A DNA stretch of 64,000 nt from Capronia americana (lineage: Eukaryota; Ascomycota; Eurotiomycetes; Chaetothyriales; Herpotrichiellaceae): positions 806,001 to 870,000 of the forward strand of contig JADWQD010000017.1 in NCBI GenBank assembly GCA_016110215.1, given 5' to 3'. Positions 53,289 to 64,000 of the stretch are shown piece after piece (position 1 is the stretch's first letter; each line of letters begins with the position of its first letter). Under the pieces are notes generated by a model. That model saw only the letters and a program-made list of their open reading frames with translations, made no database searches and was not told the DNA's origin. The position numbers were made by a program, and so were the translations under genes.

Positions 53289-53917
53289 TCACTCATGCTT
53301 GACGTCTACCGTTGTCTTGTCCAGCTCCGAGAATCCCTTCTTCGGAGCCCTAATCTTCAACACTCCGGCCTCCAGCGTAACACTGACATTCTCCACGTCT
53401 GTTGGGAAGTTGATGTACCGTCTAAACGGGCCAATCTTCCGTTCCCCAACAAGTAAATGAACTCCCCCAGGAGACTGTACGGGTTGTTCCTCCTCGACCT
53501 TCGAGTTCTCGGCTGCGCCGTAATCTGGTCTCGCGACGTTCCCTGTGAGGAGCAAAGCGCGGTGACCAGTCCATGTGACGGTAATTTCGTCGGGCTTCTT
53601 GATACCCGGCACTTCCACTTCGACGAGGTATTCTTTGATAGCGTCGCGGAAGTCCAGGTCGGGTTGGTTGGGGTGGTCCTCTGGCCGAGGGTGTCGGCGC
53701 GCAAGGTACTGAACGAGAGATTGATGTTGATGGTGGCGCTCATGGGGGTTGTCCACGAGAGGGGGAGGGTAATCATAGTACTACAGAAGCGTCAGATGCC
53801 GTCTCGCGTTCACCTAAAGCTGAGAGAGTGGACAGGCAGACCCCTTGTGGCTAGATGACCGGTGTTGGCAATGCCACATTTTGGGGTCAAGGAGTTACTT
53901 ACATATGCGTAGGCCAT
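53289..53917 (-). CDS. Small heat-shock protein (Hsp20, alpha-crystallin domain)
   Basis: Exons 53917-53903 (15 nt, MAYAY) and 53780-53289, split by a 122-bp intron, give 168 residues. The alpha-crystallin domain runs from about residue 50: AIKEYLVEVEVPGIKKPDEI, TGHRALLLTGNV, GPFRRYINFPTDV and the closing LEAGVLKIRAPK, the family's A-x-x-x-G-V-L motif. It would form oligomers that hold unfolding proteins. The N-terminus is Tyr/His/Pro-rich. The tiny first exon is supported by splice signals and by extending the frame to an ATG, but the second exon has no internal ATG before DNPHER, so the start is moderately sure. Confidence 0.85.
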
Positions 53918-55382
53918 TGTGTCGTTTAAGTTTCGTCGTGGACCCGTCGGGGCTTGGAGGTCGAATTGAGCTGCCGTGATGATTGCCTTTGAAGGGCCTG
54001 CTTGGGTATTTCGCTTTTGCGGTGATATCTTCTTGTGTGGGAATCGGAGTTGAGTAGCGAAGGAGAACTCTGAGAAACGGGGAGGGACGCGGGGCGTATT
54101 TATTTACCTACCTCTATTCGGGAGCTGGCTGATCTATCTGGCGGTCTAGGTCGAGCTCTCGTGCTCGGTTCGACATATGCCGACAAATGATGCCATGGGG
54201 AGGTCCTTGAGCTTCCTGACTGTTCTTGGTTCCGAGACTATCGTCACGGGTGCATTTCTTGAACAGGGTTGGGGCAAGTGTTGCCTTCCCGACCACGGCC
54301 GAATAAGCTCGCACGGGCAGGGGAAAGCTCCCATCTGGCTGCCTTTTCGACGCGAGACGCAGAGTCCAGATGCTGGGTGAAGGAGGTCATTGGATACCCT
54401 TCGCATGAGTGCAAGGGGAGAAGAGCTCACCTCATCAGACCACGCAAAATGAGTGATGCAGGTGTGGAGTGACATGCAATTCTTAACTGGTCGTTAATAC
54501 CACGCGCATGTATCCTGATTACGTTGCTTGGCGGGGCCAACTACCTAGGTATGAGCTCGTCGAGCTACGCGGGGACAGTCCGTTTGAGATGATGGATGTG
54601 GTGAGGCCAATGGGTAGACCCATGATTTCTGGTCCTCGATCTCTGATTCATGCACCGTAGATGTAGAGCGCAGCCGCCAGATATGAGAAAGACAGAGAGG
54701 AAGACGTCCGAGTGGGAACGGGACTGTTGCTGCGCTTGACCCTGCAAGCTGTCATTACAACCCCGGACAACCTCGGCAAGCACTAGCTCCCATCCAAGAT
54801 TGAGTTTCAGGAGGCTTCTGCGCTTTTCAAGCCGCATTTGCCCTCAAAATCGTAGCATGATCAGCGACCTCCATCCGGCGGCCAGCCTTTTCTGCTTGTC
54901 ATATGACTGCTTCACCCGCAGTGCTTAGGGCGACGGTTCACTACCTAGTAGGATCTGAGGGTGTACGAGTACTGTGTGAGCGCAACGTGAAAACCCAAGG
55001 AGAGGTTTCTCCTTGGCGTTGGAAGGAGAATGCTGGTGTGACAATTGCACGATTTTCGATGAGGTGGAACGACTCAATATCTAGCCTCATTTATGAGGAC
55101 GAGAGCAGCTGAGAGCGATGAGTTCCCCTGCTTACTGTCGCCTAATTGACCACGCAGAAGATCCTGGCTGAAATCGCGCTCGCTTGAACACCTACTCATA
55201 CGAAGTGGCACGAGAACATCTGCAGGTAGGTAAGCATAAAGGAACTATGTAATGCGGTGATTACACTCCTTACCTTGTGAAGAGTCCAAACCCAAGAATC
55301 AGAGAACAACTGTTCAAACCCAATACCAGTACGAGTACCACTAGCCTCCTCACAGCCAAGCAAATATCACCCATACACCATC
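53918..55382. other. Shared upstream region of two divergent small heat-shock genes
   Basis: 1.47 kb between the two starts. An A+T stretch (GTAAATAAATAC on the minus strand, 54097-54108) lies about 180 bp upstream of the minus-strand gene and could be its core promoter. A two-unit heat-shock-element dyad TTCTTGAA is at 54256-54263, but no full three-unit element was found. Frames inside (e.g. 54565-54837 minus) are not protein-like. Confidence 0.5.
54256..54263. promoter_or_regulatory. Two-unit heat-shock-element dyad
   Basis: TTCTTGAA fits the TTCnnGAA spacing bound by heat-shock factor and lies between two small heat-shock genes. Only two of the normal three inverted units are present, so support is weak. 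Confidence 0.2.
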
Positions 55383-55859
55383 ATGTCATCGCTCGAGTGT
55401 CTTCTTCATCCTCACCATATCTCTCTGGTCGACGTCCATTCTCTGCGAGCTAAACTCAGGCACGCCGGAGATGCTTACTACAATATCGACGGTTTGCCCT
55501 CCCATCGGGGAGTGCAAGCACCCAAATTCGACATCTTCGAAATTGATGGAGATACGTCTGGATGGCTTCTCATCGGCAATGTTCCGGGGGTAAAATCAAA
55601 AGAAGAAATTAGGGTTGAATGGGTGGACGGTACCACCATCTTCATCCGTGGAACGCTGGCAACCGCATCGATTCCTACTTTTGGCGAGACGGAAAGCAAG
55701 ATCTTAAAGACCATTCATAAGGAAAGGCACGAAGGTCCCTTTGAACGATCTGTCACTTTACCTACGAAGGCCGACCCTGAAAGCTTGAAGGTTGAGGTGA
55801 AGGATGGGGTCGTGTATGTCAGAATTTTCAAGAAGTCTGGGGAGGAGAAGGAGGAGTAA
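55383..55859 (+). CDS. Small heat-shock protein (Hsp20), divergent paralogue
   Basis: 158 residues, one exon, start in good context (CACCATC before ATG). The alpha-crystallin domain covers about 52-150: FDIFEIDGDTSGWLLIGNVPGV, EEIRVEWVDGTTIFIRGTL, GPFERSVTLPTKADP and VKDGVVYVRIFKK. Compared with the minus-strand neighbour, the same landmarks occur in the same order but the sequence is only distantly similar, so this is an old duplication or independent recruitment. The C-terminus ends with Glu/Lys repeats (SGEEKEE) and lacks an I-x-I anchor. Confidence 0.88.
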   Translation: MSSLECLLHPHHISLVDVHSLRAKLRHAGDAYYNIDGLPSHRGVQAPKFDIFEIDGDTSGWLLIGNVPGVKSKEEIRVEWVDGTTIFIRGTLATASIPTFGETESKILKTIHKERHEGPFERSVTLPTKADPESLKVEVKDGVVYVRIFKKSGEEKEE

Positions 55860-57085
55860 CCGACTGGCCGCCCTCTTGATACCTGCAAAGCGTACTTTAA
55901 TGAATTTGATGCATCTGCTTCCAAACACTTCAAACACCTTGACGAGGCAGCTGTTACCATCCACAAGGAGAATCAGTCCTGCTCGTCTCAACTTGCGTCA
56001 GCTTTGTATGGGGCTTGCGACAGCGAGAGTTCCCAAGAACAATACTCTCTGTCGTAGGGCGAGCCCGGGAGACCTCATGTCCAAATGCAGTGTTTTTGCA
56101 CCGGGGTGAAGCGTTCAGCACGAACCGTAGCTGTGGTCCTACTCTTGTCATTCTTGAACCTCACTTTCAACCTCTCTCACCCTGCTTCACATAGTCTCCT
56201 ATCTCATGCTTTACATTCAGCGACAACAGCAACACAGCCTCCTCACGACAGGCGACAGCCAGTAAATCAGCCGCCAGAACCCGGCAATCCTGCCTCTTTC
56301 GACACACTTAGAGTCCATGGCCAATCGGCGACGACTGAAGCTCAGAACAGCGCTAGCTGTGCTGCTAGCGTGGACACACGTGATCAGGCTAATTCTCCGA
56401 TGGCCCTGATTGAGGCTTTGCTAAATTTGGAGTGGCTTTGTCCAGGTCCCGTCGACGAATTCACGCCCCGTCACATCCTCATCCTTCGATGCATGAATCC
56501 TAATCCGATCTGACAAGCCACCGTTTTCTCGACTCAGTACCGGCACGTCAGGTCCCCTTCGTCAAACTGTTTATGGTCCTGTTGCGCATTCACTCAACCG
56601 GACCGTGCTACAACTCCACGTACCCTCCACAACGCGTCTCCTCTCTCTCGATTCCTCCTTGTCCGACATACACATCTTCTTCTCCACTGCGCCCTCCGAG
56701 CCTTGCCCGCGCCTGCTGTGGTGATACTAGCAGAATCTTCGCCGAACACGCCTGTTATTATCGTCAAATTGCGACGAGACAGGCACATTTTGATCATCAG
56801 GACGACGGCTCCCATTGATAACGACGACCTATCGGAGCCATCCTACACGACGTTCTGCCTCTTCTTCCTCACTCACTAATTTCCTGAGACACCTGCGCAT
56901 GGACTTGTCACTACTCGCAACAAGAGACGGACACCACATTGTCATACAAAGAAAGTCATTCGCTACCTTGGGTTTCGGCTGAACTAGGCTACGGTTGCGC
57001 TATCTTGGAACTGACCCTTGGGCTGTCCATGCTCACTAAGCCTGCTGAAACAACTACATGCACCCACTGAGCGCGAGTACCAAGC
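55860..57085. other. Promoter and leader of the LIM-RhoGAP gene
   Basis: 1.2 kb without a supported gene. The part from about 56140 to 56700 is C/T-rich on the plus strand (CCTC, TCTC runs), like the hapC upstream region. Open frames such as 56085-56513 reflect this composition. Confidence 0.5.
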
Positions 57086-60000
57086 ATGGCGGCTCCGCTT
57101 GACGAGCTGCACCAGGGCAACTCTGGAACAACAAGATACATCATAGGTGCTCCTAGGAACCCGAACGAATTCGCTCCGCAAAACCCAAACGGCCAGTACA
57201 CCTATAATCCACCGAATCAAGCGAACGGGAGCACAAATCCAAATGCGAATGATGCCCCCTACGAGAGCGACGGCAGATATTCTTCAGACAGTCGAACAGG
57301 GCGGAAGCGATCACTTGGTGGCCCGAATGAGCGCAGCCGGTCAAGAACTAATGGCAGCAACGGGAAATCGTCAGATTCTAGAGTGCGGCAGTGCAAGAAG
57401 TGTGGCGAAGCGCTGACCGGTCAGTTTGTGCGAGCCCTAGGAGGGACCTTCCACCTTGACTGTTTCAAATGCGCCGATTGCGGCCAAATTGTGGCGTCCA
57501 AATTCTTCCCTGTCGATGCAGAAGATGGCTCTGGCCAATTTCCTCTTTGCGAGACGGACTATTTTCGGCGCCTTGATTTGCTATGTTTTGAATGCGGCGG
57601 CGCTTTACGAGGCTCTTACATCACGGCTCTGGATCGGAAATACCACATTGAGCATTTTACTTGTTCGGTTTGCCCGACTGTTTTTGGCGCTCAGGACAGC
57701 TACTACGAACACGACTCAAAGGTCTATTGTCACTACCACTACTCCACCCAGTTTGCGCAGCGGTGCAATGGTTGCCAGACTGCTATTCTCAAACAGTTTG
57801 TTGAGATTTTCCGCAATGGACAGAACCAACACTGGCACCCCGAATGCTACATGATTCACAAATTCTGGAATGTGCGACTGGCGCAAAGTGAATCAGAGGG
57901 TACCAAGAAAGACATCAATGCGCCCGTCACGGAAGACGAGCGAGAGGCTGTCAAAGAGGACGAAGAGAAAATGGAAGACAAGGTCTATCGAATTTGGAGC
58001 ACGCTTTCTACCTTTGAGGAATCCTCGGCTTCTTGCATATCTGACATGCTTTTGCATGTTAGCAACGGGGTATACGTGGACGGTGTGATCGTGGCTCGCA
58101 AATTCATTTGGCATGTTGACATTCTGTTCGGCGCCATTGATACGCTTGGAGCTCTGGTCATCAATGCCGAACTCAAAGAACTTGCTTACGCCCGGGAAGC
58201 AAAACTGCTTTGCAAGAAGGTCGTCGCTTTCTTCACGCTTCTCTCTAAGACCCAAGAGACCGGCGTGCGAAAGCTCGGTGTCACTCAAGAACTCCTATCC
58301 CTGGTTACTGGCCTGGCTCATTACTTGAAGCTTCTCATTCGAATTGGTCTTCAAGGTGCGCTGAAGCTTGAACGTGAGAGAGGATCTCCCGAAGGCCTCC
58401 ATGCCTTCTTGGATGAACTGGCGGACCTTGAAACGATCAAAGAGCAAGAAATGAAATCAATCGACCTGCAAGAGAGTGTCGCGGGACTCGCAAGCCAAGA
58501 ATCAGACTGTTGCTCGGCGTGCATGGAACCCATTGACGATGAGTGTGTGATGATCTATGGCCGAAGATGGCACGCGAGACCTCCTCATCTGACATGCAGT
58601 GTGTGCCAAAGAGACTTGACCGTCGAGCTTGGCAGTGCAATGTACAACGAAAGAGAAGAGAAGGTCTACTGCGTCGACCACGCCAGGCGAACGCCCGACA
58701 CCGTTTCAGGCTTTGCACATGTCACCAAATTACAGCAATACGTCTTCCTTCTCCGCGTGGCTTTGGCTCGATTGCTGGAGGTACTCAAATCTGGTGGTAC
58801 ACTGCCACACACCTCAGATGATCCAAATTTGACGCCATACGATACAAATGAAGGTCATCATGTCACTCCTGCTGGTGAGCAGCTCAGACCGACGCAGAAG
58901 ATGGGGTCGCGGTCTCGCTCCTATGCGGGCACCTCGACTCAGCAAGAATCTTCACTGGAGCAGACTGTTGGCGAGATGAAGCGTTTACGCTCTACACGCA
59001 ATGAACGCACTCTGTCTACCACATTCCGAAAAGCTCGAGAGTCAAAGATCCTCTATGGTCCAACTGGTGTTCGTCCAGGTTCTGAGGGTGACGACGGCCC
59101 AGACAACCGAAATCCCGGAGGTTTCCAAATCGTTCAGGAGAAGGATCTTGATGGTCGTGTCAGACCAGAACTCACTTTTGGCAATCAAGAGGGTCTGACC
59201 CTTGACGACATTCCGAGAATTGTTGCCGCTGAGCAAGCGAAAGAGCAACGACCTAATGCCTTCCGCCATGCTGGGACGAATCTCATCGGCCACCGCGGCA
59301 ACGAACCAAGACTGGTTAATGGTCATTCACGCGGTGCATCTGGTGCCGGAGCTGACCTTCTAGCCGGCGAGAATCCTCTTCGGACCAAGCGATACTTTTC
59401 AGAATTGTCCGCCTTGGAATACTTCATCGTCCGACACGTGGCAGTGCTGTCGATGCAGCCACTTTTGGATGGTGAATATACCTTAGAGGATTTGCTCGGC
59501 CTAATTGAACAGCGCAAGCCGACATTTTGGGGCAAAGTCAGTCGTGCCCTGCGTGGCGACAGCGGGGTAAAGAAGAAGGGCATTTTCGGCGTACCGCTGG
59601 AGACTCTGGTGGAGCGCGAAGGGGCGGAGTCAACCAACGGTGTCGGCCCTGGAGCCTTGCGGGTTCCAGCGATCGTAGACGACTGCGTCTCGGCAATGAA
59701 GCAGATGGACATGTCGGTCGAAGGTGTCTTCAGAAAGAACGGCAACATCAAACGCTTGAAGGAGGCTGCGGAGGCGATCGATGCCAATCAGACCCCAGAT
59801 CTCAACCGCGAGAACCCCGTCCAGGTTGCGGCATTGCTCAAGAAATTCTTACGAGAAATGCCGGAACCTTTACTGACTTACAAGCTGCAGAAGCTTTTCA
59901 TCATATCTCAGAAGATCGATGACGAGGAGCGCCAGAGACGCGTCTTGCATCTCACCTGCTGCTTGATGCCAAAGAGCCATCGCGATACAATGGAAGTTTT

Positions 60001-60714
60001 GTTCTCATTCCTCAAATGGGCGGCCTCATTCTCTCAAGTTGACGAGGAATCTGGGAGCAAAATGGACATCCACAACCTGGCCACTGTGATGGCGCCCAAC
60101 ATCTTATACGCGAAGGAAAAGGCAGCAGGTGCAAGACCCAATGTTCCCCAGGTCGATGAGAGCTTTCTAGCTATCGAGGCGGTCAACACTCTGATCGAAT
60201 ACAATGACTACTTTTGTCAGGTAAGGAGGGAATTATGCCATGATGCGATCGTCCTAGCTGAACATACATACAGGTCCCTGAAGATTTGCAGTCTATTCTG
60301 ACCGATACTGGCCTGCATGGCGGGTCAGCAGAACTCACGACAAAGGAGATTCTCTCCAGATATGGCCACATTGCCAAAGGCCAGGTCCAGAGACAGACCG
60401 CCTCAGCCGCAGATGCTCCTATTCGCAGCCCAGCCTCAGCCACGACGCCAGTCGGCCCTGTGGCAACCCGAGTGGACGTTGACCCGTACCAAGCCACGGC
60501 ATGGCAGAAGCAGAGCTCAGTCCGTCCTGTTCAGAACATGGCTTCAGCTACTTCTGCGCCTGCGAACGAGTTTCATTTCACCGGCCCGAACAGCCCTTAC
60601 GCTCGCAACCGGGCCGGTAGCGCTGACAGCTCGGGTAGCCACAGTGCCCAACCTCAACCGGTTGGACGGCACAGTTACCAGACTAGGCCTGGACAAATGG
60701 GTGTATCGGGTTGA
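57086..60714 (+). CDS. LIM-domain Rho GTPase-activating protein, Lrg1 type
   Basis: Exons 57086-60220 and 60274-60714 give 1191 residues. A polar N-terminus is followed by LIM1 (about 103-160, CKKCGEAL...HLDCFKCADC), LIM2 (about 167-222, CFECGGAL...HIEHFTCSVC), a third module from 227 (CNGCQTAI...HWHPEC) and a fourth near 470 (CCSACMEP...CSVCQRDL). The RhoGAP domain covers about 833-1015 with the arginine finger in VEGVFRKNGN (near 879) and VQVAALLKKFLREMPEPLL. This is the arrangement of Lrg1, which turns off Rho1 at hyphal tips and septa and affects glucan synthesis. The second exon supplies a Ser/Pro-rich tail after the GAP. Confidence 0.93.
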
Positions 60715-61685
60715 ATCAGCATAGGCGAATACTACACACTCATCTGCATCACGGTTGCGGCGTTTTACTGCATCAAAGGTTCGATTGGGGTTATGTCCAG
60801 AGGGGAAATGCTGAAAAGGCGTGAGCGCGATCGCCCACCAAACACCTGCACGAAGTTGACGACACGACACTATTCTCTTTTGTTCATTGCCATTCTAAAG
60901 GGGTCATGAGCGCCCTCTTCGATTCACGCTACAGCGATGACAGAGTTTTGCACACTCTACTTCTTGAGCTTCCTCGGCAACTTCGAAACGCCTTGGCTTC
61001 ACTTCTTCGGCAATGCCGTGGGGTTATACCTCAGACTGTTCATTATTTCTTCACAGCAAGCGATGCTTTCTTTCACCCATCAAAAACATGGAGCCTGTGG
61101 GCCTTTACTTTTTTGCACTCCTCAGCACGAGCTCGGAGATGTGCAGAGTTCGAACGAAGAATGGTTGAAGACGCTCTCTTTTAAGGGCTTTGAGAGCCCC
61201 ACACTGGAGAGTTCTTGCCGGATATGGCATCGAAAATCAGTGGATCAGGACGACGATTGGGCAGACTTGGTTGAGGCGTGGCATAGGGCTGAATGTTGGA
61301 TATGCGAGTGCGACTCCCGCTGAGAGTCTACTGCACCTGGCGTGAGCAAGAGTCCCGGCCAGGCGAGCGGCAGCGGGAACAGAAGGATTGGACATCAAGG
61401 AGGGATTCGGACTTGCCAGTGCCCACGCTTTCTCACACCAAAGATCGAGCTTGGCTTAGCTTCCTCCTAACTCGCACGACTTGGACAAGAGCAGATGTTG
61501 GAGCAACTGGTATGTCCATCATGGCAGCTGGACCATGCGGCATATGTGCACTTGTCATGGAACTAGTCATGGCAATGAATGGCCTGTACGGGTGAAGTTC
61601 AGGACCCTGCGGGTTGTATTGAATATTCAGGGAATGCAAGCAAGAAAAGAATCGAGTTCTAATTCTGTGGAGTTGATCCAGCGTT
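60715..61685. other. Convergent intergenic region
   Basis: About 970 bp between the 3' ends of the RhoGAP and threonine aldolase genes. No protein-like frame or motif. Confidence 0.5.
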
Positions 61686-63011
61686 CTACTTTGACCCATA
61701 TCGTTCCCCGTTTGTATTCTGCGCGTCTGCTTTTCCATCCGCATCTCCGTTCTCCCTCCCCCTCTGCAACACCGTATCCATGAGCCTCCCGAGCCTTTCC
61801 ACCGCCTCATCCGTGATCTGATAATGCACGACCAACCGCCCACTGAAGGCCTTCAACCCCTCCTCGGCGGCCAACTGGGCGAATTCCGTACTCGACAGGC
61901 CTTCCCTCGCCAGATCCAACCACACCATATTCGTCTCGGTCGGACTCGCCAGTTTCCCGCCCCGCGAAGTCCACATTTCTGCGACTTTCCTCGCTCGCGT
62001 GTGCGATGCCCTGAGTTTGCCGCCCTCGCCATTCGGACCGCGCCCGAAGCCCTCTTCCACGGCGACCCGGGCGGCCGCACTGATGACGCCGGCCTGGCGT
62101 GTTCCACCACCGATCATCTTGCGGATGTGCCGGGCGTGGGCGATGAACGGCTTCGAGCCCACGATGATACTCCCGATCGGGGCGCCCAGCCCCTTGGAGA
62201 AACACATGCTCACGCTGTCGAACTGGGTGCAGAAGTCCGGGAGGCTGCCCGCGTCGGCGGCGACGGCCTCCCAGATGCGCGCCCCGTCCAGGTGTAACTT
62301 GATGTTGTGGGCGCGGGCGAACTGGGCGATGCGCTGCACTTCGGCGAGCGGCATGATCATGCCGTCGAGGGTGTTCTCGAGGCTGATGACGCGCGTGGGG
62401 CAGGCGTGCACGTCGGAGCTGAGGATCGCGTACTGTTTCACGTCCTCGAGCGTGAGGTGGTGGCCGTTGCTGGGCCGGACGGGGATGATCATGGCGCTGG
62501 AGAGAGACGACACTCCGCCGGCCTCGTAGTTGTAGATGTGAGATCTGATGTCGCAGAGCACCGAGTGCGGCGGTTGCGTGAGATGCGTGCGCAACGCGAC
62601 TTGGTTGCCCATTGTGCCGGACATGACGAGGAGGGCGGCCTCGTGGCCGGCCAGCTCTGCGATGTAGGCCTCGAGGTTGTTGGTCGTGGGGTCCTCGAGC
62701 ATGACGTCGTCCTGGAGCGTCGTGTTGACTATGGCGTCGAGCATGCTGGCCGTCGGCGTGGTCATGGTGTCAGAGCGGAAGTCTAGGCACGCCGGACCGG
62801 GCTGTTGCCATGCATTGACGGGCTTGTGTGTTGCTGCGGCGCTGTTGGCTTCTCTGATGGCCTCGTTTGGTGCCACATCAGATTCGACGGCCATGCTGGA
62901 TCGTTTCCTCACGGTGGGCCGAGCGAACTTCCGGTATGCTGTTATGGCGCGGGATCCCGTGTTCGATCTGATGGCGGCTGTGAAATTCTGTCGAGTCGCT
63001 GCTCCCAGCAT
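61686..63011 (-). CDS. Low-specificity L-threonine aldolase
   Basis: PLP enzyme that splits threonine and allo-threonine to glycine and acetaldehyde (Gly1 type). From the ATG at 63011 it has 441 residues. The catalytic part starts at LDFRSDTMTTPT and shows DDVMLEDPTTNNLE, GHEAALLVMSGTMGNQ, HIYNYEAGG, LENTLDG, HLDGARIWEA and the PLP lysine in MCFSKGLGAPIGS. Three in-frame ATGs are usable: 63125 (479 aa), 63011, whose first 39 residues are basic with no acid (mitochondrial presequence-like), and 62894 (402 codons), which would be cytosolic. I chose 63011 as the best-supported presequence; the frame itself is certain. A short acidic tail (RENGDADGKADAQN) ends the protein. Confidence 0.9.
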   Translation of the reverse strand: MLGAATRQNFTAAIRSNTGSRAITAYRKFARPTVRKRSSMAVESDVAPNEAIREANSAAATHKPVNAWQQPGPACLDFRSDTMTTPTASMLDAIVNTTLQDDVMLEDPTTNNLEAYIAELAGHEAALLVMSGTMGNQVALRTHLTQPPHSVLCDIRSHIYNYEAGGVSSLSSAMIIPVRPSNGHHLTLEDVKQYAILSSDVHACPTRVISLENTLDGMIMPLAEVQRIAQFARAHNIKLHLDGARIWEAVAADAGSLPDFCTQFDSVSMCFSKGLGAPIGSIIVGSKPFIAHARHIRKMIGGGTRQAGVISAAARVAVEEGFGRGPNGEGGKLRASHTRARKVAEMWTSRGGKLASPTETNMVWLDLAREGLSSTEFAQLAAEEGLKAFSGRLVVHYQITDEAVERLGRLMDTVLQRGRENGDADGKADAQNTNGERYGSK

Positions 63012-63303
63012 TGCCAGCCGCCGTAATAATGCCGGCCAGATTTTGCTGAGACATGGTTGTTGAAAGGCGTGCGTACAGTAGCACCGTGGAGCGTGGAGAT
63101 TGGAGCGGCGATGTGCGCCGGGCATCCGATGAGTCAAAAATCCTCCAGGAAGAAGCTCGAATGGACATAGGCACCTTCCTCTTTAAGATCTATGTGACAG
63201 GGACGCAACCCGCGGGCTTTTATGCTATCCATGGATACCATCAGACTGTGTGTCATCGTAGTTGGACGAGTAGACCTTTGCTGGCATTTGGGACTCTGAC
63301 AGC

Positions 63304-64000
63304 TCAAGGTAACACTTCATATTGGGCATCCGTACAGACTCCGCCATTTACTCCTGGGATCACGTCGTTTGGACAGGCGCTCATGACGGCGACACAGTCC
63401 AACTCGGCCCTCAGCACAATATACTCCCCAGCCCGACTTTCCGGTGCTATGCACTCGATCTTCCCTCCACCGGACTGACGGTCAAGTGGCGTCATGATGG
63501 GCACGTTCATGAAGACGTTCAGGGGATCGGGCGTCCACTCCGTCGAGATCGAGCCCGGTGCGAACAGCCCTGCTGCCGCCGCTTTGTGAAGTGCTACGTG
63601 CATGTTCTCGGCACAGCTGCGGTGGTCATAGCCGTCGATGCCAAGATTGCGGTAGCGGAATCGGTCGCAGCAGCCGAACAGCGTGTCATGAATGCCCGTG
63701 GTGGTGTCCTCGAGGAAGGTGAGGAGCGGGACGGACTTGTTAGTGTACAGGACATCTTGGGTTTTGGTGGAGGGGATCAGCTTCGAAAGAATGGAGCGAG
63801 TTCGGGAGGCTGAGAAGTACTGCACCCCAGAGCTGAAAGGAAAGGGCGTCGCATCGTTTGTCGAGCCGTCGTCTTGCGCCGAGCGTATGAAACTTCTGGG
63901 TATGTCACTGGGGGTACTTCCTGGGAAGACGAAAGCCCAGAAGTCGATGACCTGGTTGCCGTGCGGATTGATCAGTTTGAGTCTTTGGCCCTGCTTGAGG
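63304..64000 (-). CDS. DUF1989 (urea carboxylase-associated) family protein, 5' end outside window
   Basis: The frame is open from the stop at 63304 to the right edge, so the N-terminus lies beyond the window; about 232 residues are visible. Family marks are GQRLKLINPHGNQVIDFWAF, GVQYFSASRTRS and then DTTTGIHDTLFGCCDRFRY, DHRSCAENMHVAL, WTPDPLNVFMNVPI and LRAELDCVAVMSACPND. The Cys-His-Glu-type residues in these blocks are the presumed metal site. In bacteria such proteins accompany urea carboxylase; fungal members are of unknown reaction, perhaps amidohydrolase-related nitrogen metabolism. Confidence 0.85.
   Translation of the reverse strand, partial: LKQGQRLKLINPHGNQVIDFWAFVFPGSTPSDIPRSFIRSAQDDGSTNDATPFPFSSGVQYFSASRTRSILSKLIPSTKTQDVLYTNKSVPLLTFLEDTTTGIHDTLFGCCDRFRYRNLGIDGYDHRSCAENMHVALHKAAAAGLFAPGSISTEWTPDPLNVFMNVPIMTPLDRQSGGGKIECIAPESRAGEYIVLRAELDCVAVMSACPNDVIPGVNGGVCTDAQYEVLP

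Noticed and set aside
54565..54837. 90-residue minus-strand frame between the two small heat-shock genes
   Set aside because: No recognisable features; position in a promoter region.
57893..59787. Long minus-strand frames antisense to the LIM-RhoGAP gene
   Set aside because: Codon-complement shadows of a strongly coding plus strand.
1..64000. Search for transposons, terminal repeats, CRISPR arrays, rRNA or tRNA genes
   Set aside because: No transposase or reverse-transcriptase motifs, long terminal or inverted repeats, regular spacer arrays or RNA-gene signatures were seen by eye.

Overview
The window is nuclear DNA of a filamentous ascomycete (Pezizomycotina). The evidence is short introns (mostly 47-122 bp, with GTRNGY-type donors and CTRAY-like branch points), fungal-only families (Zn2Cys6 regulators, DUF3844, a HAP3/HapC with the filamentous-fungal flanks), and a loose layout of single genes with their own promoters. 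HapC and Cks1 look most like their Eurotiomycete relatives, but order and species cannot be fixed from sequence alone. I see no tRNA, rRNA, transposon or CRISPR. About 28 protein genes can be supported. Roughly 42 introns were placed by reading frame, splice signals and, where the family is known, protein conservation.

Layout. 0-8 kb: the 3' part of an unknown gene, a long gene-free stretch, the CCAAT-binding factor subunit hapC, and an Aro8-type aminotransferase. 8-24 kb is the accessory part: a block of many short tandem repeats, a Zn2Cys6 regulator, a tannase/feruloyl esterase-family hydrolase divergent from an acetoacetate-decarboxylase-family enzyme, an S28 serine carboxypeptidase, a second Zn2Cys6 regulator whose frame is interrupted, a secreted protein gene with an apparent frameshift, and a GPI-anchored glycoprotein. 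24-64 kb is mostly conserved: a mitochondrial protein, a RING-H2 protein, a DsbA-fold protein, CKS1, an RSC4-type tandem-bromodomain protein, a DUF3844 membrane protein, an unknown single-pass protein, a TPT-family transporter, mitochondrial ribosome recycling factor, ribosome-associated Hsp70 (SSB), SNU114, ERG10, an RBR ubiquitin ligase, two divergent small heat-shock proteins, an LRG1-type LIM-RhoGAP, a threonine aldolase and a DUF1989 gene that runs off the right edge.

How the genes fit together. The housekeeping genes serve separate jobs: splicing, translation, mevalonate supply, cell cycle, chromatin, Rho signalling. The only plausible functional neighbourhood is 9.4-19.9 kb, where two pathway-type regulators flank secreted or catabolic hydrolases and a small decarboxylase-fold enzyme; that link is inference from position.

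The main oddities are gene-structure features that simple ORF calling misses: two well-supported GC-AG introns (CKS1, SSB), 15- and 21-nt micro-exons in SSB, an intron in hapC that is open in frame and would allow an alternative N-terminus, a 51-nt in-frame intron inside the catalytic RING2 of the RBR ligase, and two accessory genes that appear broken. I did not find a clearly novel multi-gene system.
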